Source of the DNA: a bacterium
GTDB lineage: Bacteria > Sysuimicrobiota > Sysuimicrobiia > Sysuimicrobiales > Segetimicrobiaceae
DNA length: 32,297 bases
Assembly (NCBI GenBank): GCA_035691305.1
Contig: DASSJF010000046.1
Location: 1 to 32,297, forward strand
Direction: 5' to 3'
Shown here: positions 1 to 8,209 of the stretch, piece after piece
How positions within the stretch are numbered: position 1 is the first letter of the stretch
Layout of the letters: each line of letters begins with the position of its first letter
Notes under the pieces: generated by a model
The model's input: the letters and a program-made list of their open reading frames with translations, nothing else
Databases searched by the model: none
What the model was told of the DNA's origin: nothing
Position numbers and translations under genes: made by a program

Positions 1-461
1 TTGACAATGTTCTGATAGCCGGTGCAGCGGCAGAGATTGCCGGACAGCCCCTCGCGGATCTCGCGCTCGGACGGATGCGGGTTGTCGCGCAGAAAGGCGA
101 CCGACGTCATCAGGAAGCCCGGTGTGCAGAAACCACACTGCAGCCCGTGATGCTCCCAAAACGCCTGCTGGATCGGATGGAGGGTGTCCCCGTCGGCCAG
201 CCCTTCGACCGTCCGCAGCTTGGCGCCGTCGGCCTGCACCGCGAACAGCAGGCACGATCGCACCGCTTCGCCGTTCATGAGGATGGTGCACGCGCCGCAC
301 ACGCCGTGCTCGCAGCCGAGGTGCGTGCCGGTGAGGCCGCAGTCTTCACGGATGAAGTCCGCGAGCGTCTTGCGCGGCTCGACGCGCCCGCGGTAGGCGC
401 GGCCGTTCACCGTCACCGTCACGTCGCGCGGCGCGCCCGCGCCGTTGGCCCGGGGTGCCAT
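1..461 (-). CDS. coxS: CoxS-like [2Fe-2S] subunit of a molybdenum hydroxylase (3' end cut by window edge)
   Basis: This is the small iron-sulfur subunit of a xanthine-oxidase-family hydroxylase; it passes electrons from the Mo site in CoxL to FAD in CoxM. Reading from ATG at 461, 153 residues are visible and the frame is open to the window edge, so only the last few residues are missing. The plant-type [2Fe-2S] motif is at C50, C55, C58 and C70. The second, all-helical cluster motif is at C109 and C112 (QCGFCTPG) and C144 and C146 (CRCTG). The start codon overlaps the coxM stop by 4 bases, so the two are translationally coupled. No Tat signal is visible, so the enzyme is probably cytoplasmic. 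Family assignment is very secure; the substrate is not set by this subunit. Confidence 0.95.
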   Translation of the reverse strand, partial: MAPRANGAGAPRDVTVTVNGRAYRGRVEPRKTLADFIREDCGLTGTHLGCEHGVCGACTILMNGEAVRSCLLFAVQADGAKLRTVEGLADGDTLHPIQQAFWEHHGLQCGFCTPGFLMTSVAFLRDNPHPSEREIREGLSGNLCRCTGYQNIV

Positions 462-1363
462 CACGCCACCGTCCGCCGGCCGCTCGCGCCGTCGCCGGAG
501 GAGGCGGCACGGCCGAGCGCCTCGCGCAGCGCGCGGACGGTCAGCACGCCGGCGACGTGGCGCCGGTAGTCGGCGGACGCGTGCAGGTCCCCGTCCGGCT
601 CGATCGCTCCGCGCACCGCGTCCGCGGCGCGCCGCCACAACTCCTCAGACGGCGCGGACCCGGTCAAGAGGCGTTCCGCCGCCCCGGCCCGGACCGGCAC
701 CGGCCCGACGCCGGTCAGCCCGATGCGGGCATCGGCGATCATCCCGCGGCGCAGCGCGAGCATCACCCCGACGCCGGCGAGCGCGAAGTCGCCGTGGCGG
801 CGCGCGATCTCCATCCACGACCAGCCCGCGCCGCGCGGCGTCGCCGGGATCCGCACTTCGGTCAGCACTTCGCGCGCGTCGACGGCCGTCGTGAGGTATG
901 TGACGAACAACTCGTCCGCACGGATCGTCCGCGTACCTTTCGGGCCCCGCGCCGTCACCTCGCCGCCGAGCGCGACGAGGACCGCGGGGATCTCCGCGGC
1001 GGGATCCGCGTGCGCGATGCTGCCCCCGATCGTGCCGCGGTTGCGGATCTGCGGGTGGCCCACCCAGCCGAGTGCGTCGCGCAGCAGCGGGCAGCGCGCC
1101 GCGACGAGCGCCGACCGCTCCGCCGCGCGCTGGCGGACCATCGCCCCGATCTTCAAGACGCCGCGCGCCTCGCCGAGCCGGTCGAGCCCGCGCACCCGGT
1201 TGAGGTCCACGATCACCTTGGGGCGCGCGAGGCGCATGTTCATGAGCGGCACGAGGCTCTGCCCGCCGGCGAGGATCTTTGCGTCGTCCCCGTGCACGGC
1301 GAGCAGCCGCACCGCCTCGTCGACCGACCGGGGCGCGTGGTACTCGAACGCGGCCGGCTTCAT
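461..1363 (-). CDS. coxM: CoxM-like FAD-binding subunit of a molybdenum hydroxylase
   Basis: This is the medium, FAD-binding subunit (300 aa) that takes electrons from CoxS. The two FAD pyrophosphate motifs are visible as AGGQS at residues 32-36 and TIGGS at 111-115, the latter followed by an AHADPAAEIPA segment typical of the family. The C-terminal CO dehydrogenase flavoprotein domain follows. I chose the ATG at 1363 because the protein there begins MKPAAFEY, the usual N-terminus, and the codon overlaps the coxG stop by 4 bases; the longer open frame upstream is arginine-rich shadow of coxG. It lies third in the operon coxL-coxG-coxM-coxS. Length is normal for the family. Confidence 0.95.
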   Translation of the reverse strand: MKPAAFEYHAPRSVDEAVRLLAVHGDDAKILAGGQSLVPLMNMRLARPKVIVDLNRVRGLDRLGEARGVLKIGAMVRQRAAERSALVAARCPLLRDALGWVGHPQIRNRGTIGGSIAHADPAAEIPAVLVALGGEVTARGPKGTRTIRADELFVTYLTTAVDAREVLTEVRIPATPRGAGWSWMEIARRHGDFALAGVGVMLALRRGMIADARIGLTGVGPVPVRAGAAERLLTGSAPSEELWRRAADAVRGAIEPDGDLHASADYRRHVAGVLTVRALREALGRAASSGDGASGRRTVA

Positions 1364-1836
1364 TCGCCGCCCTGTCCCGGGACGTCGGGGCCGGCGGCGG
1401 CGCCGCTGAACTGTTGCTCCAGACACTTGAAGAACTGGCCGATCAGCATCTTGCCCACACCGCTCAACATTCGCTGGCCGACGCCGGCGATCAGGCCGCC
1501 GATTTGGATGTCGCCGGTCCACCGCAGCAGCGTCTCATTGCCCTGCGCCTCGAGGTCGACGGTGCCTTCGCCCTTCATGAAGCCCGCTCCGCCGGAACCC
1601 TCGAGCACGATCTTGTAGTGCCTGGGCGGCTGCTTGTCGGTGATCGAGAGCGTCCCGGCGTAGGTGCCCTTCACCGCGGCGATGCCGACCGTCAGTGTGG
1701 CCTGATACCGGTCGGGGCCGGCCGGCTTGAGCTCCTTCAGGCCGGGAGTGCAGCGGCGCAGCGCCTCCGGATCGTTGATGGTCTTCCACACCGTCTCCAC
1801 CGGCGCGGGCAGTGTGTTGGTGCCGTCGAGTTTCAT
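1360..1836 (-). CDS. coxG: CoxG-like SRPBCC protein (carbon monoxide dehydrogenase subunit G family)
   Basis: A 158-aa protein of the CoxG/SRPBCC (START-like) fold. The N-terminus MKLDGTNTLPAPVETVWKTI is characteristic, with DPEALRRCTPG and a C-terminal GQRMLSGVGKMLIGQFF segment. In Oligotropha-type systems CoxG has been linked to membrane recruitment of the dehydrogenase; other family members may bind hydrophobic ligands or quinones. Both are family knowledge, not visible here. Its ATG overlaps the coxL stop by 4 bases and its stop overlaps the coxM start by 4 bases, so it is embedded between the catalytic and flavin subunit genes. This position argues that it is made in step with the enzyme and works with it. 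Confidence 0.9.
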   Translation of the reverse strand: MKLDGTNTLPAPVETVWKTINDPEALRRCTPGLKELKPAGPDRYQATLTVGIAAVKGTYAGTLSITDKQPPRHYKIVLEGSGGAGFMKGEGTVDLEAQGNETLLRWTGDIQIGGLIAGVGQRMLSGVGKMLIGQFFKCLEQQFSGAAAGPDVPGQGGE

Positions 1837-4166
1837 GGCGACCTCCGTGCATCGGTGATGACCTGAACCAGTCGGCTCGGGTTGAGCGGCATCGCGGTGA
1901 TGCGGACGCCGAGCGGCGCGAGCGCGTCGTCGAGCGCCTGCGCCAGCACCGCCGGCACCGGAATCACCCCGGCCTCGCCCGCGCCCTTCACACCGAGCGG
2001 GTTGAGCGGCGAGGGCGTCTCGAGGTGGTCGACCTCGATCGGCGGCAGATCCGCCGCCGTCGGCAAGAGGTAGTCCATAAACGTCGTGCTGAGCGGCTGC
2101 GCCTGCTCGTCGTAGACGAGCTGCTCCCAGAACGCCCCGCCGAGGCCCTGCGCCACGCCGCCGTGGATCTGGCCTTCGAGCACCGTCGGGTTGATCACCC
2201 GGCCGCAGTCATGCACGACGACGTATTTGTGGAATCGCAGGGCGCCCGTGTCCGGGTCCACCTCGACGATACAGGCGTGGACGCCGTTCGCGAAGGTGCC
2301 CTGCGGCGGGGCGAAATAGCGGATCGCTTCCAGGCCCGGCCCGTCCCACTCCGCCGGCATCGCGAACCGGAGCGGATTCGCGGCGAGGGCCACCTCGCCG
2401 AGCGGAATCGAGCGGGCCGGTACCCCGCGCACGAACGCGGCGCCGTGTGCGAGCTCGATCTCCGCGGCCGGGGCTTCCAGGATGCCGGCCGCGACGAGCT
2501 GCGCCTTTTCGCGCACGGCCTTGGCCGCAAGCGCGACGGCGTTCCCGGCGACCGTCGCGGCGCGGCTGGCGAACGTTCCGGTGCCCCAGCCGAACAGCCC
2601 CGTGTCGCCGGTGTGCACGATCACGTGCTTCGGCTCCACGCCGAGCGCGTCGGCGGCGAGCTGGGCGAAAGACGTCGCGTGGCCCTGGCCCTGGGTGCCG
2701 ACGCCGGTCGCCACGGCGACGCGGCCCGACGGCTCGACGGTCACCCGCGCGCCCTCGTAGGGCCCGATGCCGGTCCCTTCCACGTAGCAGCCGATCCCGA
2801 GCCCGGCGTGACGGCCTTCGGCGCGCAGCGCCCGCTGCCGCGCCGGCCAGCCGGCGTAGTCGATCATCTCGAGCGCGCGGTCGAGGCAGGCGGCGTAGTT
2901 GCCGCTATCGTAGCGCAGCGGCGCCTGATCCTGGTAGATGAGCCCGACGTCGTACGGGAAGGCGTCGGGCGGGATCAGGTTGCGGCGGCGCACCTCGGCG
3001 CGGTCGAGGCGGAGCTCGCGCGCCACGCGATCCAGGAGGCGCTCCATCACGAACACCCCATGCGGCCGCCCGGCGCCGCGGTAGGGGCTCACGCTCGTCT
3101 TGTTCGTAAACACCGCTTGAAACTCGCAGTGATAGGCGGGGAGGCGGTAGGGCCCGGGCAGCGTCGTGCTCGCGACGATCGGCACGATGAGCCCGTACGG
3201 GTTGTAGGCGCCCGCGTCGTACAGGAACACCGTCCGCACGCCCAGGATGCGGCCGTCCGCGTCGACGGCGATCTCCGCGTCGTGGATCTGCTCCCGCTCC
3301 TGGTTGGTCGCGACGAAGTGCTCGCGCCGGTCTTCGATCCACTTCACCGGCCGGCCGAGCCGCATCGCGGCCCACGGGACCAGGATTTCCTCCGGGTAGA
3401 ACATCATGACCTTCGGCCCGAAGCCGCCGCCGACGTCCGGCGCGACGACGCGCACGGATTCCTGTAAGAGCCCGAACATTCGCGCAAGTCCGTTGCGGAT
3501 CGGGATCGGCGCCTGCGTGCTGTCCCAGATGTCGAGCCGTCCCGCGCGGGCGTCCCACGCGGCGACGACGCCGCGCGTCTCAATCGGCGAGGCGGTGCCG
3601 CGGTCGAGCACAAGCCGCTCCCCGAACCGGTGCGGGGCGCGCGCGAACGCCGCCTCGACGTCTCCGACGCGTTGCGTGTAGCGGGCGGCGACGTTCGAGT
3701 CCATGTCTTCGTGGACGCGGGGCGCGCCCGGCGCCGCCGCCGCCTCCAGCGCGGCGACCGCGGGGAGCGGTTCGTAGTGGACGTCGATCAGGTCGAGCGC
3801 GTCTTCGGCGGCGTAGCGGCTCTCCGCGACGACGAACGCGACCGCTTCGCCGGCGTGGCGCACGACCCGCGGCGCGAGAGCATACTGCGTCTTGTGGTGT
3901 GTGAGCGCGGGATGCGGGATCAGCTTCGGCAGGGGGCCGTTCAGCGGGCCGAGGTCGGCCGCGGTGTACACCGCCAGCACGCCGGGCGCTTCCCGCGCCC
4001 GGCGCACGTCGACCCGGCGCAGCCGCGCGTGCGCGTGCGGGCTGCGCAGGACCGCGCCGTGCGCAAGCCCGGGGATCTGCACGTCGTCGACGAAGAGGCC
4101 GCGTCCGGTCAGCAGGCGGGGGTCCTCGTTGCGCGCGATGCGCGCGCCGAGATAGCGCGTACTCAT
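1833..4166 (-). CDS. CoxL-like molybdenum hydroxylase large subunit, form II (aldehyde / CO dehydrogenase family)
   Basis: Catalytic subunit (777 aa) that would bind molybdopterin cytosine dinucleotide and hydroxylate its substrate. N-terminal ald_Xan_dh hammerhead domain (RNEDPRLLTGRGLFVDDV), then the Mo-binding domains with VAPDVGGGFGPK. The active-site loop reads PYRGAGR (Y362-R367). That is the form II signature; the form I CO dehydrogenase loop has a cysteine (AYxCSFR) that carries Cu-S-Mo, and here it is absent. The conserved catalytic glutamate is E731 in KGAGEAG. True CO oxidation by form II proteins is disputed; an aldehyde, nicotine-like heterocycle or other substrate is equally possible. 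First gene of the operon. ATG at 4166 opens directly with MSTRYLGARIARNEDP. I leave the symbol blank because the substrate is unknown. Confidence 0.93.
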   Translation of the reverse strand: MSTRYLGARIARNEDPRLLTGRGLFVDDVQIPGLAHGAVLRSPHAHARLRRVDVRRAREAPGVLAVYTAADLGPLNGPLPKLIPHPALTHHKTQYALAPRVVRHAGEAVAFVVAESRYAAEDALDLIDVHYEPLPAVAALEAAAAPGAPRVHEDMDSNVAARYTQRVGDVEAAFARAPHRFGERLVLDRGTASPIETRGVVAAWDARAGRLDIWDSTQAPIPIRNGLARMFGLLQESVRVVAPDVGGGFGPKVMMFYPEEILVPWAAMRLGRPVKWIEDRREHFVATNQEREQIHDAEIAVDADGRILGVRTVFLYDAGAYNPYGLIVPIVASTTLPGPYRLPAYHCEFQAVFTNKTSVSPYRGAGRPHGVFVMERLLDRVARELRLDRAEVRRRNLIPPDAFPYDVGLIYQDQAPLRYDSGNYAACLDRALEMIDYAGWPARQRALRAEGRHAGLGIGCYVEGTGIGPYEGARVTVEPSGRVAVATGVGTQGQGHATSFAQLAADALGVEPKHVIVHTGDTGLFGWGTGTFASRAATVAGNAVALAAKAVREKAQLVAAGILEAPAAEIELAHGAAFVRGVPARSIPLGEVALAANPLRFAMPAEWDGPGLEAIRYFAPPQGTFANGVHACIVEVDPDTGALRFHKYVVVHDCGRVINPTVLEGQIHGGVAQGLGGAFWEQLVYDEQAQPLSTTFMDYLLPTAADLPPIEVDHLETPSPLNPLGVKGAGEAGVIPVPAVLAQALDDALAPLGVRITAMPLNPSRLVQVITDARRSP

Positions 4167-4244
4167 GCGGCGTGCGAACGCATAGGGTAGTCTGCCCTTC
4201 GATGGCTTCGGAGGGGATTCCTATAGTGGCGCGAACTTTGCGGC

Positions 4245-4541
4245 GTGACTCCCGCGACGCGGCCGCGCCGCACGCACTACGTCTATCTGCTTCGCTGCGG
4301 CGACCGCACCTACTACGTTGGATGGACCCTCGACCCGGTGCGGCGCCTCGCCGCGCACCGCCGGGGCCGCGGTGCCCGCTATACGCGGGGCCGGGGCCCC
4401 ATGCGGATCGTCGCGCTGTGGCGCGTGCCTACGCTGAGCGCCGCGCTGCGACTCGAGTACCGGCTCAAGCAGCTGCCGAGAGCGCTCAAGCACCGCCTCG
4501 CCGCCGGCAGTACCGCGCGCCGCAGGCATCCCGCGCGATGA
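4245..4541 (+). CDS. GIY-YIG nuclease domain protein (UPF0213-like)
   Basis: A 98-aa stand-alone GIY-YIG domain of the UPF0213/YhbQ type. HYVYLLRCGD and YYVGWT (residues 11-28) form the two signature strands, the arginine pair R33-R34 follows, and E71 in LEYRLKQL is the candidate metal-binding glutamate. Family members are small structure-specific DNA nucleases. The start is a GTG at 4245; no stronger start lies between it and the domain. The stop overlaps the ATG of the following YCII-like gene by 4 bases. The gene is divergent from coxL, with only 78 bases between them. A TATAGT at 4222-4227 could be its -10 box, but no good -35 is seen. Confidence 0.85.
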   Translation: MTPATRPRRTHYVYLLRCGDRTYYVGWTLDPVRRLAAHRRGRGARYTRGRGPMRIVALWRVPTLSAALRLEYRLKQLPRALKHRLAAGSTARRRHPAR

Positions 4542-4834
4542 GCTTCTTCGCCGTGCTTCGCGAGCCGGGGCCCGTGTGGGACCGGTCGCGGCCGATGCGC
4601 CGGCAGGACGGTTGGGACGCGCACGCGTCCTTCATGGACGCCCTCGCCGACGAGGGGTTCATCGTGCTCGGCGGGCCGGTCGGCGACGGCCTGCGGTTTC
4701 TCTTTCTCGTCAAAGCCGAGAGCGAAGCGGCGATCGAATCACGGTTCGCCGAGGATCCATGGGTGCCCGCTCAGATGCTGCGGCTTGTCCGGATCGAGGC
4801 GTGGGAGATTCTCCTCGGCCGGTCTCGCGCGTGA
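4538..4834 (+). CDS. YCII-related domain protein
   Basis: A 98-aa protein with the dimeric alpha/beta ferredoxin-like YCII fold. It opens MSFFAVLREPGPVWD, continues DGWDAHASFMDALADEGF with the conserved aspartate-histidine pair (WDAH) seen in YCII proteins, and has GGPVGDG followed by a C-terminal LVRIEAWEILLG strand. YCII proteins are mostly uncharacterised; a few are dehydrochlorinase-like lyases or regulators. I chose the ATG at 4538 because it overlaps the stop of the GIY-YIG gene (ATGA) and starts the domain exactly; the longer open frame upstream only reads through that gene out of frame. Confidence 0.8.
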   Translation: MSFFAVLREPGPVWDRSRPMRRQDGWDAHASFMDALADEGFIVLGGPVGDGLRFLFLVKAESEAAIESRFAEDPWVPAQMLRLVRIEAWEILLGRSRA

Positions 4835-4986
4835 CGCGCCGGCGGGCTTCACGAAAACGAAGCACCCGCGCATGTCGTCGCGCCGGGCCCCGCACGGCAG
4901 GGAAAAGCCGATCATGCGATCCGGCGTGGCGCGCGATGGAGCTGCCTGAGCAAGCGGCGGGCGGGCGCGACCGTCCGCGAGACGGC

Positions 4987-5232
4987 TCAGGCCCGCGGGA
5001 GCCGGCCGAGGGCGGCGCGCAGCGCCGGCGTGGTAACGATGCCGCTCGCGATCTCCCGTCCGTCGACCACGACGACGGGAATGCGATAGCGGTATCGCTC
5101 GAACAGGCCGGCGTTCTGTGTGATGTCGATATGTTCGATCCGGTGGGGGAATTCCGCGCGGAGACGCTCGAGAATCGCCGTCGCCTTGTCACAGAGGGAG
5201 CAGTCGGGTTTCCCGTACACCACCACGGTCAT
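4987..5232 (-). CDS. Glutaredoxin-like (DUF836-type) thiol-disulfide protein
   Basis: An 81-aa thioredoxin-fold protein. It starts MTVVVYGKPDCSLC with the redox pair C11-x-x-C14, and the cis-proline region is RIPVVVVDGRE. Length and order match the short glutaredoxin-like DUF836 family (compare YfhF/NrdH-like proteins) and not a full thioredoxin. Substrate unknown; a general disulfide exchange role in the cytoplasm is the usual guess. No clear ribosome binding site precedes the ATG at 5232, which may mean weak or leaderless expression. It is followed downstream on the same strand by 152 bases (4835-4986) in which I see no gene. Confidence 0.85.
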   Translation of the reverse strand: MTVVVYGKPDCSLCDKATAILERLRAEFPHRIEHIDITQNAGLFERYRYRIPVVVVDGREIASGIVTTPALRAALGRLPRA

Positions 5233-5333
5233 GCCGGCGGGACCAGTCTAGCAGGAACCGCGGCGGGCGTGGGCGAGCAGCCGCCTTCGACTGGCGGTTG
5301 TGGCACTCGGACTTCGCCGCGCGCGCGTCTGGC

Positions 5334-5738
5334 TCAGGCTTTCCCGAGCTTGTCGACCACCCGATGCAGCCGCGCCGACGCTTCTTCGGCGATCGGCCGC
5401 AGCGCTTCGTTCCCGACCATTCCCAGCGCCGGCATCGGATCCATCACGGACACGACGGAGCCGCCGGACTCTTCGTACACGATCACGTTGCACGGCAGGA
5501 CGAGCCCGATCTCGCGTTCTACCTGGAGGGCGCGGTGCGCCAGCGGGGGATTGCAGGCGCCGAGGATGACGTACCGGCGAAACTCCGCGCCGAGCTTTTC
5601 CTTCAGCGTCCTCTGGACGTCGATCTCGGTCAAGACGCCGAACCCTTCTTCCTTCAGGAGTTCGATCGTCCGTGCCACCGCCTCCGGATAGGCGAGATTC
5701 ACCGCCGTGCCAAATCCATAGCGCGTCTGCAGTGCCAT
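5334..5738 (-). CDS. DUF302 domain protein
   Basis: A 134-aa DUF302 protein. Recognisable parts are the N-terminal YGFGTAVNLAYPEAVART, then ELLKEEGFGVLTEIDV, YVILGACNPPLAHRAL and PCNVIVYEE. The ILGACNP segment holds the single conserved cysteine of this family. Function of DUF302 is not established; members often sit with sulfur, heavy-metal or redox genes. The ATG at 5738 is preceded by GGAGGG about 6 bases upstream, a good ribosome binding site. It lies upstream of the glutaredoxin-like gene on the same strand, separated by 101 bases, so co-transcription is possible. Confidence 0.85.
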   Translation of the reverse strand: MALQTRYGFGTAVNLAYPEAVARTIELLKEEGFGVLTEIDVQRTLKEKLGAEFRRYVILGACNPPLAHRALQVEREIGLVLPCNVIVYEESGGSVVSVMDPMPALGMVGNEALRPIAEEASARLHRVVDKLGKA

Positions 5739-5961
5739 GCCTTGCCCTCCGCAACAGTTCGGCCTGCTTGCCGCTCCGACCGCATCGTCCCCCGCGGGGT
5801 GGAGGTCCGCAATCGGTCCGGCAGCGGACCACGGATCGGGCGAAGAGCCGATGCCCGCTCGACCGCCGCCGCGGCGGCGCCGGGACGATCTTCGGGCCGT
5901 GCCACGTTATGTTATTATGAGCCGGTTGACCCGGTCGAATCTCGTCTGCGCGGAGGGCGCG

Positions 5962-6936
5962 GTGGCACAGGCGGTGCGGTACCCGGAGGGCTTCGGGGGC
6001 ATCCCCCAGATCGTCGAGATCCTGGCGCGGCAGGGCTACATCGCCGACCGGGAACTTGCGACGTCGGTGCACCTGAGCGTGGTGCTGCACAAGCCGCTCC
6101 TCATCGAAGGCGCGGCCGGCGTCGGCAAGACCGAGGTCGCCAAGGTGATGGCCCAGGCGATCGGCACCGATCTGATCCGGCTGCAGTGCTACGAGGGCCT
6201 GGACGTCCACACCGCGCTGTACGAATGGAACTACCAGCGGCAGATGCTCCGCATCAAGCTCGAAGAGGCGACCGGCCGTCCGGTTGAAGAGAAGGAGTCG
6301 CTGATCTTCAGCGAGCCGTTTCTGCTGAAACGGCCGCTCCTGCAGGCGATCACGGCGGAGCGCGCGCCGGTCCTGCTGATCGACGAGGTCGACCGGGCGG
6401 ACGAGGAGTTCGAGGCGTTTCTGCTCGAGGTGCTGTCGGACTTTCAGGTGAGCATTCCCGAGATCGGCACGATCCGCGCCCGGCAGGTCCCCTACGTCGT
6501 GCTCACGAGCAACCGCACGCGCGAGCTGAGCGACGCCCTGCGGCGCCGCTGCCTGTACCTCTGGATGGACTACCCGAACTTCGACAAAGAGCTCCGCATC
6601 GTCCACGAGCGGGTGCCGGGCATCGACGAGCGCCTTGCCCGGCAGATCTGCGGCTTCATGCAGCTGGTGCGTCACGCGCCGCTCGATAAGGTGCCGGGCG
6701 TGGCGGAGACACTCGACTGGAGCGCGGCGCTTATGGCGCTGCACCGCGACCACCTCGACCCACAGGCGATCACGGAAACCCTCGGCTGCATCTGCAAGGA
6801 CCAGGAGGACCTCGTCCGCGTGAAGAGCCAGTTCCTCCGACCGATCCTCGACGCGGTGGAAACCGTGGAGGCGAGCGGCGATGGCTGGACGCCGGAGCGA
6901 GCCGCCTCGCTCGCAGCGCAGCTTCCCCAGCGCTGA
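5962..6936 (+). CDS. MoxR-family AAA+ ATPase (CoxD-like)
   Basis: A 324-aa MoxR-type ATPase that pairs with a VWA protein to remodel metalloenzymes; in CO dehydrogenase systems the homologue CoxD helps finish the Mo active site. Walker A is GAAGVGKT (residues 50-57), Walker B ends at D141-E142 (LLIDEVD), and sensor-1 TSN follows (VVLTSNRTRELSDALRRRC). I chose GTG at 5962 because GGAGG lies 5 bases upstream. An alternative ATG at 5917 gives 15 more residues but has no ribosome binding site and lies in a likely -10 box (TATTAT, 5913-5918). First gene of a four-gene run with the VWA, XdhC-like and MocA-like genes. Confidence 0.92.
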   Translation: MAQAVRYPEGFGGIPQIVEILARQGYIADRELATSVHLSVVLHKPLLIEGAAGVGKTEVAKVMAQAIGTDLIRLQCYEGLDVHTALYEWNYQRQMLRIKLEEATGRPVEEKESLIFSEPFLLKRPLLQAITAERAPVLLIDEVDRADEEFEAFLLEVLSDFQVSIPEIGTIRARQVPYVVLTSNRTRELSDALRRRCLYLWMDYPNFDKELRIVHERVPGIDERLARQICGFMQLVRHAPLDKVPGVAETLDWSAALMALHRDHLDPQAITETLGCICKDQEDLVRVKSQFLRPILDAVETVEASGDGWTPERAASLAAQLPQR

Positions 6937-6940
6937 TCTC

Positions 6941-8209
6941 ATGCGGCCCGCGTTGCCGCTCCCCGAAGACGGTCCGGCCGGCGGCGCCGCGGTGAGATGG
7001 ACGCGGCCCGGCAGTCTCGCCGCGAACCTCACGCTGTTCGGCCGCCGGCTGCGCGCGCGCGGGCTGCTCGTGGGGCCCGCGGAAACCGGGCTCGCGCTGA
7101 CCGCGCTCGAGGCGATCGATCTCGCCGACCGCGAAGCCGTCCGGCTCGCTCTCCGCACCGTCCTGTGCTCGCGGGCCGAGGATCTGCCGGCGTTCGATGA
7201 AGAGTTCGAGCGGTTCTGGCAGGCGCCGGCGTTCGGGCCGGTGATGCCGGGCCAGGACGAGGAAGGCGCCGAGACCGATCTCGCCGAGACGGCGCCCGAG
7301 AGCTCGCGCGGCGAGCTCACGGTGACGGACTGGGCGGAAGAGGGCAGTCCGTCAGAGGACGAACGGTCCGTGCCGGCCTACAGCCCTGCGGAGGTGCGCG
7401 CCTCCAAAGACTTCAGCGCGTTCTCCGCCGACGATCTCGAAGAGATCACCGAGCTGATCATGCGGATCGCCCGCCGCATCGCGATGCGTCTCTCGCGCCG
7501 GATGCGCGCGGCCCGCCGCGGGGAGCGGGTCGACCTCCGGCGCACGATCCGGCGCAGCCTGCAGTATGGCGGCGACCCGGCCGCGCTCGTCTGGCGGCGG
7601 CGGAAGATCCGCAAGGTGCGCATTGTCCTGCTCTGCGACGTCAGCGGCTCGATGGACGTCTACAGCCGTTTTCTCGTGCAGTTCGTCTACGCGCTGCAGG
7701 GCGTCGTCGGCCGCGTGGAGTCGTTCTTTTTCAGCACGTCGCTTACGCGCGTGACGGACGCCCTCGCCCACCGGGACATCCGCCAGGCGCTCGCCGAGGC
7801 ATCGCGGCACGTGCCTGACTGGTCGGGCGGCACGAAAATCGGAGTATCGCTGCGGAGCTTCAACGAGCAGTACGGCGCGCTCATCGACGGGCGCACGATC
7901 GTCGTGATCGCAAGCGACGGCTGGGATACCGGCGACCTCGAGGTGTTGATCTCGGCGATGCGGGTGCTGCGCGAGCGTGCCGGCAAGGTGATCTGGCTGA
8001 ATCCGCTGCTCGGCAGCCCCGGCTACGAGCCGGTCACGCAGGGGATGGCCGCGGCGCTGCCGTTCGTCGACGTCTTCGCGTCCGCGCACAATCTCGCGAG
8101 CCTGCGGGTGCTCGAACGGCATCTGCGGCGGCCGCGCGGGGCGCACGGCAGGGGATCGGTGCGCCGCGCGATCATCCGCGCGCTGGCGAGCCGGGGAGGG
8201 CTGGCATGA
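6941..8209 (+). CDS. VWA-domain protein (CoxE-like)
   Basis: A 422-aa protein of the CoxE/VWA-containing family that acts with MoxR ATPases. The N-terminal half carries the CoxE-like helical region (LTLFGRRLRARGLLVGPAET), a linker rich in acidic residues, and a basic segment around RRTIRRSLQYGGD. The VWA domain follows, with the MIDAS motif DVSGSMD at residues 233-239 and the later WSGGTKIG and IASDGWDTGD segments. The ATG at 6941 follows the MoxR stop by 4 bases, and the stop overlaps the XdhC-like start by 4 bases. In the CO dehydrogenase system CoxD and CoxE form a membrane-associated chaperone pair; the same job for the cox operon at 1-4166 is inferred from proximity. Confidence 0.9.
   Translation: MRPALPLPEDGPAGGAAVRWTRPGSLAANLTLFGRRLRARGLLVGPAETGLALTALEAIDLADREAVRLALRTVLCSRAEDLPAFDEEFERFWQAPAFGPVMPGQDEEGAETDLAETAPESSRGELTVTDWAEEGSPSEDERSVPAYSPAEVRASKDFSAFSADDLEEITELIMRIARRIAMRLSRRMRAARRGERVDLRRTIRRSLQYGGDPAALVWRRRKIRKVRIVLLCDVSGSMDVYSRFLVQFVYALQGVVGRVESFFFSTSLTRVTDALAHRDIRQALAEASRHVPDWSGGTKIGVSLRSFNEQYGALIDGRTIVVIASDGWDTGDLEVLISAMRVLRERAGKVIWLNPLLGSPGYEPVTQGMAAALPFVDVFASAHNLASLRVLERHLRRPRGAHGRGSVRRAIIRALASRGGLA

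Noticed and set aside
1812-3467. 551-aa plus-strand open frame opposite coxL
   Set aside because: Antisense shadow; coxL on the minus strand has every expected motif.
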